Positions 1 to 13,910 of a stretch of DNA of 64,000 nt are shown here, piece by piece. Made by a program: the position numbers and the translations under genes. Positions within the stretch are counted from its first letter, which is position 1; the number at the start of each line of letters is the position of its first letter. Source of the stretch: Solea solea (Eukaryota > Chordata > Actinopteri > Pleuronectiformes > Soleidae). The notes below the pieces were generated by a model. That model saw nothing but the letters and a program-made list of their open reading frames with translations, made no database searches and was not told where the DNA came from. The stretch covers positions 19,086,753 to 19,150,752 of the forward strand of contig NC_081149.1 of the NCBI RefSeq assembly GCF_958295425.1, in the 5' to 3' direction.

Positions 1-84
1 TTTATCGTGGGTCTGGAAATGTCCTGAGCAGTATATTTTCTCACACACACTCGCACACACACAGATAAACTGGTTTACATGACT

Positions 85-231
85 TGAGGGGACATTACAC
101 TGAGTTATACTCATTTCCTGGAGAGTTATTCTAACCTTAACTGTAAGTATTACTGGCCTAATCCTGACACTAACCTTATCCTAACCAAACATGTAATAAT
201 TAACACTATGGGAACTTGCCTTTTGTCCCCC
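85..231 (+). repeat. CCTAACC-type dispersed repeat, copy 1
   Basis: GGGGACATTACACTGAGTTA, CATTTCCTGGAGAGTTATTC, then iterated CTAACCTTA/CCTAATCC words and GCCTTTTGTCCCC before a CA tract. It resembles a fish repeat built from 'GGGGACATTGCATTGACTT ... CCTAACC ... TTTGTCCCC'. Confidence 0.55.

Positions 232-233
<2 letters not shown>

Positions 234-272
<39 letters not shown>
234..272. repeat. (CA)n microsatellite
   Basis: A 39-bp uninterrupted CA tract after a C run; a second CA tract lies at 396-420. Confidence 0.95.
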
Positions 273-274
<2 letters not shown>

Positions 275-1192
275 GGTCCCTTGAGAGTCTGCTGCCTGAA
301 GACTTCCTGAAAATGCAGTGCGATTATCCTCCCATGGGCCTTTGGAAGCATGGTGATGTGATTTTCTCAGCTTACTCCCACCTTGTGTCACTTTAACACA
401 CACACACACACACACACACATGCACCAACACATCGATGGACAAATAGGATGAAAGGAGCATCAACATCCCTCTTGCCGTCAAGTGTGTGTGTGTGTGTGC
501 TGCAGGCCGCCTCAGACTGTGCGAATCAATCACGATTCTTTTTATTTAATAATGTTTCGAGGAATGTTGTGACTGTGACTGCGTGTTCAGGTTTGTATCT
601 ACGTCTCGATCTTTCACTCGTTCTATACAGTCTATACATTTATAAAGACCCTCTTTTGCAGATTAGTTTTCTACTTTCTTAGAAAACCTCATCACGTCTG
701 CCACGCATTGCAATCACACTGCTCCTGCTGTATGCCTGAGGGGCTTGTTTACCAGATACAGATGTAACTGTCATCAAAATCCCACGTCCTCACACTCACG
801 CTTCCCTGCTGCTTCGGCTGCTGCTGTGTGTGTTTATGCGTCAGATTTGTGCTGCCGGTGAGCTTCAGTGCAGTGATGCTCCTAAGGATCCCTCGTGTTC
901 TCTCTTCCAGTGTGATTGAAAGGCTTGACGTGCAGTTTTAACGTCATTATGACTGTTATGTCTCGAGTCATTCCAGGCCATGGGCAGATCAGATGAGATC
1001 AGAAGGAGCATAACGACCATCATTTGATAATTAAGAGTTGGCTTTTGTTAATGTATTTCCCTGTTTTATCTTTGTAGGTGTGGATTTCTCACCATCAGTA
1101 TCAGGGAGTTAAGAACTCTTTCAATGAATAGGTGATTGGATGTATTCTGAATTCATGCTTACTCCATAGTTTCCATATATTGCTATTTCCAG

Positions 1193-1198
<6 letters not shown>

Positions 1199-1228
<30 letters not shown>
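1199..1228. repeat. (AT)n microsatellite
   Basis: About 30 bp of pure AT alternation, able to form a cruciform. Confidence 0.9.
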
Positions 1229-1231
<3 letters not shown>

Positions 1232-2855
1232 CAAAATAAAGTGTTTCTTGTAATAATGTACGTTTCACTGCTGAGCTCCTATAACTTTTAAATAAAACAA
1301 AACAAAAAAACTTGAGCAGTGCAGGTCAAGCTGTGGAGAGTGATGTCCCAGGTGACAGCATCAAAAGGTTATGTGTCAGGACCAAGTTGTGGTTACCATG
1401 GCAACAACTGGCGCAGTTTAGGCTTTAAATTTGAATGCAGTTATTTTAGCACTTGTATCCTCAACAATGTGCCTGCCAAGTTTTATACTGTAGTGTGATC
1501 CCAACAGATCCCAGCCTTATGTCGTAAATAACATTTGTCATCAAATGTAAATTGTAATGCCTTATTGTGCTGTTCACTGTTCTGTTATACACTCACTTTA
1601 GTGTGTTTGATAGTTTAAGAAATAGACATACATTGACAAAAATAGGAGGAGTGGCTGAGGAAAGAGAAAATGGAGAGGATTTGAGCTGAGGGTTGTTGTG
1701 GATCCTGAAGCATTGAGGATTTGTTGTTTTTTCTTCTCCCTGCAGAACAATCCCCTCCCTCATTCGTCTCCTGCTCTCACCAACACTTGAAACAGTCTCT
1801 CCGGCACACATTCCCACAGTTACAGTCACAGCTTCACTGACGCAAAGCTGCTTAATCGCAGAGTGATGAGGGTGAATTGGCTTATGTAGTGGAGGGAGGG
1901 AGAGAAGACATAATGGTGTCAATCTGTCTGCTTCACACAAGAACATCTCTCCAACACCAGACTCTCTTCTGAAAGTGGTTGTTGTCAATTTATGTGGCTT
2001 TCACCTGTTTCTGCTCGCAGGTTGCTCTGTAGTTATTGGTTTGTCCTTCATCAGTTCTTGGCAGGCTCTTCTGGACATCATGTTTTGGATATACCGGTTT
2101 GTTGTTGGCATCTGTGTGAGGCTTTAGAAATTCAACCCAGTGCAGCCTCAGCAAATCTCTATTCAGCTAAATTAGACTTCCCTTAACCAAACGGTGACAC
2201 CGTTGGTTAACCTGTACCTGACAAGGGCCTTCTTTTATTTGAGTTGTCTCCCAGAGGCGAAGGTTGCGTGACGTTGGACTCTAAAGACTGCTGCTCATGC
2301 CTAACTCGAGTGTCTATGTAACTACGTGATTGTGGTCATTGAGCTCTGTCTTTCAACTAAGTTTTCTTTGCAGTCACTCCCCGAGTTTCTTAAACCAGTT
2401 ACCGTCAATTTTGAACACTTTTTGCAGTGCTCACATAGTTGTTTTGGAATCAGTGTTGTTTCCAGAGAATGGCCTGTTCGTATGAAGGAACTGTGAGAGA
2501 AAGAGAGAGAAAAGTTGAAGTGTCTAGTAATGATGAGATGGGAGGAAAGAGATGGAAAAGGAGAAAAGTGGCAGTTAGCAAGGTGAGGAGAGGACAGGAG
2601 GGAGTGTGCAGCTTAGTAAAAGCTGTTCTCATCCTTTAAATGGAGGGTGTGATGGTGATACTCTAATAGGATACAGAACGGTTAGATAAAGAGATCAGCT
2701 CTTGCTTTCTCCCCGGGAGCATTCCAGTCTGCCATCAGGTCCCCCATGCAGGTCAAATAAAAGCTCTGCTTTATTCAGAGCCCTTCTCATCAGCAGGGAT
2801 GACTCTGGTTCTCTGCCAAGCTACCTAGCACCTGACAGAGGGATAGTGTAGTGTT

Positions 2856-2883
2856 GGGGGGGGGGGGGGGGGGGGGGGGGGGG
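2856..2883. repeat. Poly(G) run, 28 bases
   Basis: Uninterrupted G homopolymer on the plus strand, in intronic sequence. Length may be a sequencing or assembly estimate. Confidence 0.9.
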
Positions 2884-5800
2884 ATACGCTGTAGATCCAA
2901 CAAAGAGGAGTAATATCGATGAATCTTCAGCTCAATTATCTTCTTTCTGATTTGAGATATCTCCTATGTTTATTTCTGCCAACAAAACTAAGGCTAAACA
3001 CTCCAAAAGCATCGACGCATAAATATCTTGACGAACCTTTCTGCTATTTTATCTCATCTTTTCATCACTGAAATAAAGTATACGTTGAATTTTTGAAGGT
3101 CTTTGCAACCAGCACTAAACATACTAACTATACAAAGACACAAATGAGTTAAATTGCAAAGGGCCGTTAACAAACTGCAGTTTGCGCGTTTCAGTTTTGA
3201 CGTGGCTGAGACGTCGTAAACCCGTTAAATTAATGAAAGCGTGAGTGTACGGCCGTGTCTCTGACCGCGTCACTGACTTCAAAAGAAAAGTGTGGAATCG
3301 TCTCCAGTCACCACCGTCTTAATTAAATAGACTGCACACATGCTGCTGTGCCACCTTTTTACACTTTTGACACTGTCATTCTTGTCCGTGCGAGCAGCTT
3401 ATGATGGACCATAATGGCTTTTTAATGTTTGGCATCTTCTAGTGGTTGTATTAATTATGACCTAAGCAAAGAAGGGAGACAGGTGATGTGGTAAAAAGAG
3501 CAACAAATTATACATTACGAGAAGGCCGGGGCTGAACGGGCCTGACAAAATATAGGATACCGACGCAGGAACTGCTGTATGTTTCCTGTGTGAAACCAAT
3601 AATCATTGTTGTTTCTTTCATCCCTGACCTTTTCACAACGCGTTTATTATCACTTCCAAGGTGATGAATCCGCAGTGTGCCTGGCATAGATATGCTGTCA
3701 TAGGGCATATTCACAGGTAATGAAAAACAACCTGTGCGGTCATTTAGATTGTAGGACTCATTAAAATCATAAAGCGGGTGTCTATAGCAGCAGTTAACGG
3801 CGTCTTCTACATGCAGTTTTTCTCGTTAATTGAAATTTCTGCTGCCTATTGGCCATGTTTTTATCCTCTTGCCTGAAGCGTGATTTAGCTTCTGGGCTTT
3901 TTTTTTTTTTTCTTTCTAAAAATAACACCGTTTGCTCTTAACGTCTATGAAGAAAACAGACGCGTAGACAATTATTGTTCAAGCTTATCCTCAACCATTA
4001 GTTTTGGCAGCAACACAAAAGCAGTCCACTGTGGTCGACATCAGCAAATAGCTGGTGAGCAGACGGATAAACAGTTAGCATTCATGTGTCATAGACAGAC
4101 AGGTGCATGCTGCAGAACAAAGAGGAAGAGAAAGTGCCTGGGAAAACTATCAATGGGAGGAAAACATGGAGCAAGGAGACGCAAGACTTGTATAATGGGT
4201 GGGAAAATGTATTCATTGGTGAATTGACTGTTCAAAGCAAGAGGGGACGGTCGGGTAGGGAGGGAGGGAGGGAGAACTGGGATGGTCATGAGGAGTTGGG
4301 TGCTAAGTAATGTGTACTGCCAGTTTTCATTGTGTCTACGACTGAAACCGCTCCACAGAAGCAAGGAAGCTGTAATAGGATAACGATTTATCTGCAGAAT
4401 CAGAGGGAAAGAGGCAAAGTATATATGGCAGAAGAGATGGGGGGGGGGGGGACATGCATGAACACAGTCAGGAATCAGTTAGTGGTTGTGTAACCAGGTT
4501 TTAACACTCCACTGATTACTGATATTGGGTTTGCCACTTCACTACCCTGTTGTAACTTCAGAACGGCGAGTCTGTCGCTCTCGCTGCTGTATAAAAGCCT
4601 TTAATGCCTTTTTTATGTACAAGGCTCCATGTTTCATTTGCATCAGAGGCAACATTTGTGGCGAGGGTTTGAAATACGACTTCACTGTGTTGTCTAAGCA
4701 GAATAGACGGCGTTTTCTACTAAGAGAAGACGGCTTAATGTTTAAAGTGGATGAAGGACAGTGCACTCAAATCGCTGTGCGATGTGAAAGAGACCCGCGA
4801 CTTGGAAAATGGAGGAGATGCTCTACATGTTTTCCAGAGGGAATGGAGGGGTCACAGTTGATGTACACGCTGCTGTCAGCACCGGGGTTGGTCGTGTCCA
4901 CAAACGTGGTGGATTTTATTCCCACCATGATGTATCTTATCAGACAGGACAACAACAAACCTCGCAGCTGCATGCTGCGGCAGCAGGTGGGATGTTTCCT
5001 CAACAACAAGCAGCGAAGGCCATCTAATACAGCCCGTGATTTCCAGCACACACCCTGGACCAAAACAACAAGCGATTTAGAGATTATCGGCTGTTAATGG
5101 CACCGTGAGTGTTCACTGTGTTGTGGTACATAGTGCTTCATAGCCTGTGAGACTTATTGCATGCAGAGACATGGTTGCATGTGTAGTGTCGAGCCTCCAG
5201 ACATCTGGGAGGGAGAATAGACGTGCACACTGTGGTCTGTGTGCAGAAAGTCTTAGCATTTCAAGCTGTCAGTTTTTGTTTGTTTTTTCCCTTTTTATCT
5301 GTCTTTTTCCTCTGTTTGTCATACATTGTGCAGCATTGTGCAGAGTAGGTACTACTGCCACTGATTGGTCAGAGGGCCGTCCCAGGAAGAGACGTCCGAC
5401 ACAGAAACCAAACAATGCCGAACTGTAGATCAAGTAAAACAACTACCAGGGAAATGTGCTGTGCTGTGCCGAGGCGAGGCAAGGCGAGCCGGGACCATTA
5501 GACACTTTAACCTAAACCTAATTCTAACCCAAACCCCCCCCCCCCCCCCAAAAAAAAAACAGTTATTAATACCCCGGAAAGCCCTTTAAAGTTCTGTGAA
5601 CCAGACAAAATGTCCTCGCTCCCTATTGCTTATATACCGTTTTTGGTCCTCACAAAGATACACATTCAAGAATAGACCGGACAGGTAGATTACTCTTTGC
5701 AACCCAACACAGAGCCAACAAGTTCATTGCAGGTACATGTTCCAAATAAGCCACATGATGCAGGCATAAAAAAAAAAAACCCTCAGGAAAAGTTAAAGTA

Positions 5801-6999
5801 AGAGGAGAGACGGAAGGAGAGAGAAAGTATTTACCCTTTGGCTGAGTTGGCTATAAATATGTGACTCATTATATCTTTGATTTGCAAATGAGGGTGACTG
5901 TTTTCCCCAACCATATCCCATCTTCCTTTCGTTCCCTCCTTCCTTTTTCTTCTTTGTGAGTGTACATGTGTACATCATGTGTATTCGTGTCTACAATAAT
6001 ATCGCTGCAGTCAACGGGGGAGTAATGAGAAGAGAAAAGCTTCCTAAACACATCACAGTCTTATCTTCAGTATTATCTGGCGCAGCCAATCATCACGCTG
6101 ATCATATCAACAAAATGCACAGACAGAGAGGGGGTGGGTGCAATGAGTGGGAGAAAGGAATAAAGGAACAAAGTAGAGGAATGAGGCTGAAGAAAATGAA
6201 AGATAAAAGGAGAGACAAGTGAATTAGGAGGAATTGGAAAGAGGGTTTTTCAGGACTAAAATTGCACATCTATCACTGGTGCATGTGTGTGTTTGTTCGC
6301 GTTTGACGCAATTATTAAGTGACGTAAAGAGCTGAAGTGTTGCTCAACAAGAGCAGCCAGTCTTGCTGTACAAATTTGTTTGTGACCCAGTTGAGTCCTT
6401 TTGCCTGTGTTGTGTGAGCACTAACGCACAGATGCTCCTCCTCACTCACGACTCAAGTCAAATATTATTACTGCTCGCACAGAAAGGCTGCACGAGGACG
6501 ACCCTGATCCTCTAAGATGTTTGTCAGCCTCTAACCAGCGTCAAAGATGACTCATTTTTGTTTTTCTGTCACCGCTCAGGACGTGACTGTTTGCTATACA
6601 ATTAAGTCAATCGTTGCTTCTTTTATTCTGCATTCATCCATGTCTCTTCTGCAGATCAACAGGCGACATGCATGCCCACACTGACAAGCCATTTGAGTAG
6701 CTCTAATGGACAAATGTGTAGTTATACGTGCTCTGAGTTGCAAGGAAATAGCTGACAAATGCATGCTTTTCAATGGAGAAATGTCAAGAGACTGACAAAC
6801 TGAACCAAAATCTCCCCATCGTCCTCAGACACTCAGCTAACTGAGCATCAAACGTGTGTTTTTAGTTCAAGTTCACCAAAGGACCAGGTGTTTCCTCTGC
6901 TCTGTGTACAGAACCACTGCAACTCATACATTATGAATGAATCTGACACTTTAGATTTGTGTTGATTTTTATCCACACTCTATACACAGTGCTGAACAA

Positions 7000-7033
<34 letters not shown>

Positions 7034-7467
7034 AGCATTGGTAATTATCAAAATCATTTTTTTTTTTATGTTTCTGTAATGGTTAATACACCAATATGCA
7101 GACGCCCTTTAACCAAAATGATATTTGTAATGCTAAAATGTAATTATTATTATATTATATGTATTGTTTTACAAAAAAACAGAGTTATATAGTCATAGTT
7201 ATTTACTAATGTGCTATAACATACATTTTAGTTTGAGTGACTGAATGTTATGCTTGATTAATTCCTGACCTCTGAGAGAAGAAGCCCAGTGAGCTCAAAT
7301 GTGGGTATAAAAAGGTGAATTCAGTTTGTTATTTGCCAAATAAATAACAATAATATATTTAGTTTTAGTTTACCCATTTGTACACGTCACGCTCAAAGAC
7401 ACAAAATATGACAGAAGCTTCTCAGATCTCCTGAGTTCACCTTCCTTTGCTTTTTTTTCTGTGACAT

Positions 7468-7749
7468 GTTGGTGGCAAGCCTCACAGCAGGAAGATTGCC
7501 AGTGTGCGTCCCAGTTCGGGGAGTTTACATGTTCTCCCCGGGGTTTACTTGACTCTTTAAATTGACTGTTGGTGTAAATGTGAGAATCAATGGTTGTTTT
7601 TCTCTGTATTTTCACCCTGTGGTGGACTGACCACGTGTCCAGGATGTACCCAACCTTTTACCCTATGTCAGCTGGGATTGGCTCCAGTGGCCCTAAAACG
7701 CTCCTGTGGATGATAAAGCAGTAGACAATGAATGAATGAATGAATGAAG
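7468..7749 (+). mobile_element. SINE/LINE-tail family copy a (internal deletion)
   Basis: Recognised words in order: GCCTCACAGCAGGAAGAT, GGGAGTTTACATGTTCTCCC, AAATTGACTGTTGGTGTAAA, TCAATGGTTGTTTTTCTCTG, GTGGTGGACTGACCACGTGT, CCAGGATGTACCC, ATGTCAGCTGGGATTGGCTC, AGACAATGAATGAATGAATG. This is the layout of a very common teleost retroposon with an (AATG)n tail. The middle CTTCCTCCCACAGTCC block is missing. Confidence 0.75.
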
Positions 7750-7884
7750 TAATGTTGGTGTCATCTCCTCAAACCACTTTTTATGAGTTGAAATACTACA
7801 TTTCATTTTTCCTTTCTTATGGTATTTCAACATTTCTCTTGTTGTCCCCTCTTCTCGAATCTTTTCCACTCCACGTTTTGTTCA

Positions 7885-7904
7885 TCTCTCTCTCTCTCTC
7901 TCCC

Positions 7905-7944
<40 letters not shown>
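7885..7944. repeat. (CT)n microsatellite
   Basis: A 60-bp CT tract with two CCC interruptions. Confidence 0.95.
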
Positions 7945-7948
<4 letters not shown>

Positions 7949-8029
7949 CACTCTTGTGCCCGAAATGTTAAGTGACCCATCTGTGATACCAAAAGGTACA
8001 TTAGGCATTAGGGAGTTCCCCTCCAGCCC

Positions 8030-8102
8030 GTGTGTGTGTGTGTGTGTGTGCGTGTGCGTGTGCGTGTGCGTGTGCGTGTGCATGCGTGTGTGTGTGTGTG
8101 TG
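8030..8102. repeat. Compound (GT)n/(GTGC)n microsatellite
   Basis: GT alternation interrupted by regularly spaced GC steps; alternating purine-pyrimidine throughout. Confidence 0.95.
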
Positions 8103-10955
8103 CGTAAATTTGTGCATCTGTGCATGTAGTTAACAGACATCGTCCGATGGATTCCTCCCAGCACTTCTGTGGCCAATGAAATGCAGCCAATTGCTCTGCA
8201 GGCCTCGCTGGCAGCCAATCAAAAAAGAAATGGGGGGAAAAGCTTAGTTATGATGACCGGGTTTGAAGCTCAGCACTTACAGAATAATTCACTTTGTTAA
8301 TGTAAAGGGAAACAATTCTGCATGTGCATAAGCACATGAAACAACTGATGTCTTTTTCTCTCCTCTTTCCTGGTTCCTTATTGTTATATATTATTAATGA
8401 TGAATTTATGAAGGTGAATGTGAGCAGATTGTTGCTGGACAGTGTAGCTTTACAGCAGTTAAAATATACTACATGTCCTTTTTTTGTTAGGATTTAAATT
8501 ATTATTATTTAACAAAATATCTGGATCTAAAAATTCAGTTTTTTCTCTAAAAAAAATAAATATTTTTTACTAGTAAAGCATGTCTTAAAATGTGATGGTA
8601 TAAAAGCCAACACAATAAGAAAAAAAATAAATACAACACATTGCATGATTGTATCACATGCTTTAAATTCATACATGAATTGTGCTTTGTAGAGGCATGC
8701 TGTTTCTCCTTGTTCTTCTTATGAGCTGAGGATAAGTGGACGTCACTTGTATCAACTGACTCCGCTCGGAATTTTAGATACATTTTTGTATTTCGCAGCT
8801 ATTTAGATGTCGAGTTTGTCTCAGATGGCTTCTTAGACAAACTAACCCACACGCATAAACTACCCGCCTGTCTCTGTCTCTGCAAAAGGTTCCGACCGCT
8901 CTGAAAAAACTACATTCCAGACAAATAGTGACGCATTTAACAGTTGACGGAGACATGAAGAAACAGCTACAAGTCTTTTTGTTGCCCCGTTTGTATTTAG
9001 GCCAACAGAATGTGTCCACACCTGTGCTCAAAACACACCATAGATGGAAACCGCTGTTCATCAAAGAAGTCCTTAACATGCAACTCCATTAAACGCCACT
9101 GAAAGTCATTTATTTTTGTCAGAACCAGATGAGTTGGTATTTTCGCTGCATCCTGACTTTATACAAAGTTATGCTTAACACGTACTCATTCAAGTACATA
9201 ACACAAAGACAGCAGATTGATGAAAATGATTCTCCTATGAAGTGAGCTTCTCTAATATGTCCACATATCTTGTTTTCTCTTTTTATTTTTTTGCCTTGAA
9301 TGGAAGCAAAAGAGCTTCTTTAATATATCTGTATATCATTTGTTTTTCCAGCAGTCTTTTCAGTCCCCCGTCTCCACCTCTTTATCTTCTTTATCCTTCT
9401 TCTTTTTTGCTTGCACTTGCCCGCCTTCTCCTCATCTATCTTCCCACCACTCAGTCCATCCATCCCTCGCGCCTGCCCTACTTTGTTTCATCCTCTTCAA
9501 AGTGGGTCTCTTGTTGTCAATGTCTGTCCGTCGGTGGCAGTGGTGATGAATCACTGATACTGCCAGTGTAGTTAGTGAAGACCGTAACTGCTGACTGATG
9601 CATCTCTATGGGGGAAACTATCAGCCCATTATGCAGTATTGATTTGCCCTCTCGTACTTGTATGTCAGAGTTAGAGCAGTGGGTAATATGAGGGGATTTG
9701 CAGTGTCTTTTGTACTGTATGTGTTATCGTATGGCGTCAGTCGGACGCTAAACTGGAAAAATTGTTTACTGTAGTTGACAAAAAAAAAATCCAACGTTTA
9801 TAACTTTTTACCGAATTTAAATTATTTTAAATTCATATGAACTGTAGTGCTTAAAGGTTTGTGTTTAGAGAAATACCATGGCAATAATTGCTGGGTTCAG
9901 GGTGAGGTAAATGTGTTTTGCACCTCCAGTTATTATTAGTTATTGCAGGAAGTCGAGGCGCGACGGTTCATACTGAATAGATAAACAACTGAAAAGAATT
10001 TATCCTCTTAATCCCCTTCCAAAAAGAATAAAAAAGAAGTAGATTTTCCAAAAAGAAGTGTTTGTAGTTACATAAAGGATATGATTAATGCAAGATGCTG
10101 TTGGATTGTTTCTGAAATAATTATTCATGCATGTTCACATTTGGAGAATTGCACCAGTGGCTACTAATCATATACTAACAATGATTTGATTGCTGGCGCA
10201 CCGGGTCAAAGTCTTCATGCATATCTGTGAAAAACTTGTATTTAACTTCTCGACAGCTCAAGCTAAATTTAAATGTGCGCAGGATACTGTGAAGAAACGT
10301 CTTTTTTTGAGTCTGACTGTGCAGTTATGTCAATGACATGCCGGAGTGGATTCGGATTACATTAAATCCTGTTTGTGTGACCTAAAGTGACAGTAAACAC
10401 ACATATCCAGGACAATAATGAGTAACCTCTTCCATCAAGGGAATTACAGTTATCAGAAACATAATTAAAGTCAGCTTCTAACTACAGGTGAAAAAGTCAC
10501 GTAAACTTTTGATTTGGAACAAATGCTTGACATCATTTCCGACAATCTGAACTATCTGCACTGGATTTGACCTTATTTTCACTGAACTGCAGTCATAGTG
10601 TTAGCAGTCATTTTTCTTTCGTTTCCTTTTTCTCTTTTTGTTCTACTTGTAAGGTAAAGACTAATCTCCTGTATGATGTCGAAACTTAAACCATATAACT
10701 CTGATCATGTCCCTGAAAACACGACATCAAGATCACAGTGAATAATGACATTGTGATGGATGATGTCATTGGTTTGAGGCCATAGTTTACTATCATCTGC
10801 CGTGTACTAGTGCAGTAGCTGTTCCACGTGTGCCTATATCTCTTGCATTTCTTATTCAAACAATGTAAAAGTTGCACTGCACACACTGGTGCTCTTCAAG
10901 TTTGAAGCCTGTCAAGATTGAATTCTGTCAAGTGACCCGTTTGACAGATATGTGA

Positions 10956-10979
10956 GGGACAGGGACAGGGACAGGGACA
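10956..10979. repeat. (GGGACA)4 hexamer repeat
   Basis: Four perfect tandem GGGACA units. Confidence 0.9.
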
Positions 10980-13910
10980 GACGAGACGGCAAAACTCATC
11001 AGCATCAACTGTGCGGTTCAACTTTTACCTGATATGCAGGGTCCTTGCTTTAAATAGCTTACATGCTGGTGACTTATTAATATGTGTGTCAGGCCTAAAT
11101 TAAACTTGCCTGTTTGTATTTGTCAAAGATAGTTTTTTATAAGAAATTACAACCAATCTACTGAACAAACATGTATAGACTGAGTGTTTCTGCCATTCTT
11201 GAAGTGAGATATCTTAGCTTTTCAGTTCTTGTCACTGTCAATGACGGCATTGTTCAAAATTAGCTTTGGTGTCACGGTAACTTTGGTGTCAATTGTCTCA
11301 TTGGTGTTGCATCAATAAATTAAGATCTGCAGCTTTTTGAACCACAACTCTCTGTGTTTGGAACAACTGTGTGTGGCTCAGGGTGCACGAGACTTGGTTT
11401 TAGCAGATATTCAACATGAAAAGACTTGGATCAGGTTAAAAAAAACTTGGACATGACATATAATGTATGAGAGTTAGTAATACATATACCTTTGTAATGT
11501 TGCAGGGACACAGGGATGATGGTGAGTGTTGTGTGTGTGTTGTGTGTGTGCCTGGCTGTCTGTGTTTTGGCTGGTGTTTATTCAGTAACGTAATGATTGT
11601 CCCAACCTAATTTCTCATGTCCCACTGCCACTCATGCTCGCTCACACGGGCTCACTCTGTGTTCTGGGCGTTTCTTTACGACTCCATAAAGGCAGGTCAG
11701 GTGTTTTGTTTTGAGTAAATCTGGCCTTTGAGGCCTTTGATTGCCTTGTTTTTTTTTGTTGTCCTGGGCAGTGGGTGTTCTTGTATTCTGTTTGAGTGGA
11801 GGTTAATATTATGTTGTTTGTCTTTGGAATAAACTCAGCATGGTGCACAGCCCTCTTGCACACACACACACACACATTTAAAAATCCCTTTCATTTGGAG
11901 CCGAGTGTGTGTGTTTACGTATATGGGTTAATTGTGCCTTGATGTTTGACTCGCTGTGTTTGTGCGCCTCTTTTCCTGTGCGCTATCTAACAAACAGTTG
12001 CTTGGATTAGGTTCACGATTTCATCTCTCTATATCCTGTTACCTTTCACTGAACGATCTTATCTACAGATCGTCAATTCCGTAAAACCTTGCACATGAAG
12101 TGCCTCCATACAGGATTAATTCAGTACATGTTCCAACATGTAATCCTGACAGAGAGGTTTCATGTTGAAATAATGCTTATGTATTCAATAAAACACCACC
12201 GTATTGAGGATCAGGCTGTGCAGCAACATCTAATTCAAATTTTCTATTATGATTACTTCCTCATCCAGTGGGATTTTGTCGATCTCGCTCTTTGGTGTTC
12301 ACTTAAAACCGATGAGAGGTTCGACAGATCATCACTGAGGAAGTCTGAAGAGATAATGTACAGTTACAAAAATAATGAAAGATATAATGATAATGATAAT
12401 TATGAGTGATAAAGATATATATAGAATTAGAGAACCCTGATAGGCAGGAAAGCTGAGATCCTATGAATAATCATGATGGTTATGTCTGTATTGACAGTGA
12501 TGATCATTTTCATAATAAAGACTGTGTGATGACAAGGTTCTGTGCATGTGACTGGTGTGAAATGTACATCATGTGGACATGTGGTGTGAGCAGCCATAAT
12601 AATGCAAAGATGCATAACGAGCAGGGCCGAGGAGGGAGAGTGAAGCGATCAGATAATGTCATTTAAAGAGAACTCACAACTTCACCTTTTGGTGACCCCT
12701 TCAAATGAAAAAGCAATTTGTCACTGGTTGTGACCGTTTAACTACAGGCTGGATCTGACTTCATGCTTAAAACAAAGGGGACAAAGAGAAATGAGGCATG
12801 ACTTTGTGAAGATGAAATCTCTTGACCCCTCAGGTTTATTGTCTCCTCCCTTGTGGGGTCCTGACCCTTAGGTTGGGGACCTAATGTGTCAAATTTGAAT
12901 ATCAGTTTGACTAGCTAGTTATCATTATGATTTTCTTTCGAGATAAGTTGTTAGTTATTCTCTCAGCACTGATAACAGCTGTTCCTCTTAGGTGTAAGGT
13001 TAGGTCCCAGAGGTATGTAGCAGAATATTGGCCTTATTAGAAGAGATAGCGAGTGGGTGGGAGAGGGCAAGATGGATAGAGGGAGGCGGGAAAAGACAGA
13101 GCCCCCGGACAGAGAGTTAACGAAAAGAAAGGAAGACACTGAGAGAAAGATGCTGGACTTATTAGAGAAGAGAGCGAGTGGGAGAAGAGGGCAAACGCAG
13201 GGAGACAATGAGAGGGGGAGAGAGAGGGATGATGTTATTTTGTCAGTGTTTCCCCGTGGGGGCTCGGCTGCTTGTTAAAAAGTCCTGACAGTGGAAACAC
13301 ACACTTACTCACATGAACATAGACAGTGCTCCTCATAAACTTAGGTCTCCTCCTGCCTTTCTATGGGTTCTCTGAAATGGACTACGTTAATGCCAAAAAT
13401 ATTCTTCAATGACGTCAAGTGCTGCCTTCTTTGATAACCATTGTTTGTGTGTGTTTGTCACTGTGTGTGTGTGTGTGTGTGTGTGTCGTCGACAGTTACC
13501 CTATCATTATCCAACACAAACAAAGGATATATGCTCTCCTCTCTGTTCACACCGAGCAGTTTAATGACTTTAATGTTTAATGACACTTCAAAAACAGACA
13601 CTCATATTCACAAATTTGCCATAAGAGGTTTTTCGAGTCTGTAACATAGTTAAAAACAAATAAGCCTCACACTTTGATTACACTCTGACAGAACAATTTA
13701 TAGAGCCGTAAGTAAAAGACAATGCTGAAGTAACGTTGTTTGTGTGAGGATGTTTTTTTGTGGTCATTTCCAATTAAAGAAAAAAGGACAAAATCTTAAC
13801 ATTTCCATTTATTTTATTTTCTCTTTGTCTCCTGTGCGGGTCATGGAGAGAGCTGGAGCTAAATGTAAGTGGCAGTGGGCAACAGACAGGCAGTTAGCCA
13901 GCCTATCAAA

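Larger units (their letters stand above)
1..7467 (+). other. Large 5' intron of grin2a, first part
   Basis: No exon of GluN2A or any other recognisable gene is seen. It contains CA repeats (234-272, 396-420), an AT repeat (1199-1228), a G28 run (2856-2883), a smaller G run near 4440, C and A runs near 5535-5560, and a (TTA)n at 7002-7031. A dispersed CCTAACC-rich repeat copy sits at 85-231. The open frame at 4525-5097 is discussed as a finding. It is called intron because the grin2a exon at 20741 is an internal exon and no 5' exon is present. Confidence 0.75.
7750..13910 (+). other. Large 5' intron of grin2a, second part
   Basis: No gene is recognised. It holds a (CT)n tract (7885-7944), a compound GT/GC tract (8030-8102), a four-copy GGGACA repeat (10956-10979), a GT tract near 11529-11549 and a purine-rich stretch 13040-13230. 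The remainder is unique-looking, A/T-moderate sequence. Confidence 0.7.

Noticed and set aside
206..433. Open frames translating to CVCVCV or HTHTHT strings (also near 7943-8218, 33680-33903, 44004-44222, 50974-51210 and others)
   Set aside because: They are translations of (CA/GT)n microsatellites, with no conserved protein features.
8030..8102. GT/GC tract as a designed regulatory Z-DNA switch
   Set aside because: Alternating purine-pyrimidine sequence can adopt Z-DNA, but such tracts are abundant here and nothing marks this one as special.
12089..12409. 106-codon plus-strand frame
   Set aside because: Composition is that of A/T-rich intron, ending in a GATAAT-type repeat; no family resemblance.
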